A DNA stretch of 64,000 nucleotides from Phycisphaerales bacterium UBA2421. Its GTDB lineage: Bacteria > Planctomycetota > Phycisphaerae > Tepidisphaerales > Tepidisphaeraceae. The notes beneath the pieces are model-generated. The model was not told where the DNA came from and did not search any database. It was given only the letters and a program-made list of their open reading frames with translations. This document shows positions 63,143 to 64,000 of the stretch, piece after piece (position 1 is the stretch's first letter; each line of letters starts with the position of its first letter). The position numbers and the translations under genes are program-made. The stretch spans positions 177,102 through 241,101 of the forward strand of contig DDRH01000010.1 of the NCBI GenBank assembly GCA_002343075.1, written 5' to 3'.

Positions 63143-63898
63143 TGTGCGTGCGCCAGCGGCGATGGCCGTCGACAGATCGCGAAAAGTGCGGATGCCTACG
63201 AACTCGACGCTCCTGGGCAGAACCCACTGCCCGATGGTCCACACACCAGCGAAACAAGCCGTGATCGCCAAGCCCGCGAGAAGGGCCATCGTGTGCGATC
63301 CCGCGCAAAGCGCGACCACCAGCGCCACCCACGCGATCAGCATTCCGTAGATGAACGCGTGATAGACCGGAGTGCGAATCTTCACGAGCGGCAACGCGCC
63401 GGGGGCCAGTTGCGACACGGGTCCCAAGAACACGCCCGCGTAGCGCCTCGTGTACTCGTGTAACGGTGTCGACGGCGCCACAGCGCTCACGTCCGCGCCC
63501 GCGTCAGCCAAGTACGACCGAATCGTGAGAAACGCGCCGCCTGGGGCGCAACGGGAGCCGAGGATCATAGTGGGCCGGACGCGGGGCAACTGTGCGTGCC
63601 GAGCAAGCAGCTCGCAGACGCCGCCCAGCCGACGCTCCTTCGGCGGTTCCAGAACAGCGCGCCACGCCGCCATCGGAATGCTCACGGACCAGTAGGAGTT
63701 CATCGCCTCTGCGACCTTTGCCCACGGAAGCAGATCGCACGCATCGCGCCACTCGGCGATCGTCGAGTCGTGTGAGAGCGAGATATCCGGGTTGGCCTCG
63801 GGGTCATGTGTGCATTGTTGCCGGTGCATGTCGCGCATGACGGAGAGAATGTCGTCCGCGGTCGCGTCAACGAGGATGGGTGGATAGTGCTCGTCCAT
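63140..63898 (-). CDS. Hypothetical membrane protein
   Basis: A 252-residue protein. The N-terminal 170 residues are soluble (DDILSVMRDMHRQQCTHDPE); two membrane helices follow at about 180-222 (GMLIAWVALVVALCAGSHTM and LLAGLAITACFAGVW). No family recognised. The 100 bp from here to the right edge contain no supported gene. Confidence 0.6.
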   Translation of the reverse strand: MDEHYPPILVDATADDILSVMRDMHRQQCTHDPEANPDISLSHDSTIAEWRDACDLLPWAKVAEAMNSYWSVSIPMAAWRAVLEPPKERRLGGVCELLARHAQLPRVRPTMILGSRCAPGGAFLTIRSYLADAGADVSAVAPSTPLHEYTRRYAGVFLGPVSQLAPGALPLVKIRTPVYHAFIYGMLIAWVALVVALCAGSHTMALLAGLAITACFAGVWTIGQWVLPRSVEFVGIRTFRDLSTAIAAGART

Positions 63899-64000
63899 GG
63901 CGGGTTCGCCGCACGCACATAACTAGTGAATAACCTGACCCGCGAAGCCAATTAGCGTTCGCCAAGCGCGGTGAGCTTCTCACGCGTAAGTCAGGGCGTC

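Overview
The window looks like a planctomycete chromosome, most likely of the Phycisphaerae type. Pointers are a PEP-CTERM exported protein, a DUF3467 protein, RHS fragments with planctomycete-style repeats, the rplM-rpsI order, and a gene block linking rsfS, an ABC exporter and rpsU. This is inference from protein style; no rRNA or other decisive marker is present.

Positions 1 to about 29,324 are the right-hand part of an integrative element that ends at a tRNA-Ser(CGA) gene; its left end lies outside the window. Reading right to left it carries: an integrase and an AlpA/Xis-like regulator (27.4-29.6 kb); a block of unknown + strand genes (23.5-27.3 kb); two divergent VirD4/TraD-like ATPases (20.4-23.5 kb); an ArdC-like antirestriction protein, two small element-type proteins and a CHC2/Toprim primase (17.5-20.3 kb); a replication-relaxation protein preceded by an extraordinarily hairpin-rich non-coding segment (15.9-16.5 kb); and a plasmid-like module of RHH regulator, winged-helix Rep-like protein, ParA and ParB (11.6-14.8 kb).

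The left part of the element (1-11.5 kb) is one unidirectional minus-strand operon of nine genes with gaps of about 60 bp or less. It opens with a HigB toxin and a HigA antitoxin fused to an ImmA/IrrE-type metalloprotease. These are followed by an unknown protein, a SNF2-type helicase, a DUF4391 protein, a GmrSD-like DUF262/DUF1524 nuclease, a type III-like adenine methyltransferase, an unknown protein and a DUF3800 protein that runs off the edge. It reads as a composite anti-phage system that does not match a standard restriction-modification layout.

From 29.4 kb on the genes are mainly chromosomal housekeeping: a FAD/NAD oxidoreductase, an ArsR-methyltransferase fusion, an SLC13 transporter with a sensor kinase and response regulator, argJ, a second toxin-antitoxin pair, rpsI/rplM, an S10 peptidase and a TadG-like protein. 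A scarred region at 42.6-46.5 kb, bracketed by a 235-bp inverted repeat, holds an IS with a nonsense-mutated transposase, a decapitated RHS gene and a duplicated RHS tip. A cluster of parS-like palindromes follows.

The right end (46.9-60.2 kb) holds glcD, hemL, rsfS, an ABC exporter, rpsU and a PEP-CTERM gene split at a G8 tract. The last 4 kb are small same-strand hypothetical genes; three of them are each followed by a conserved, partly palindromic motif resembling cassette recombination (attC-like) sites.
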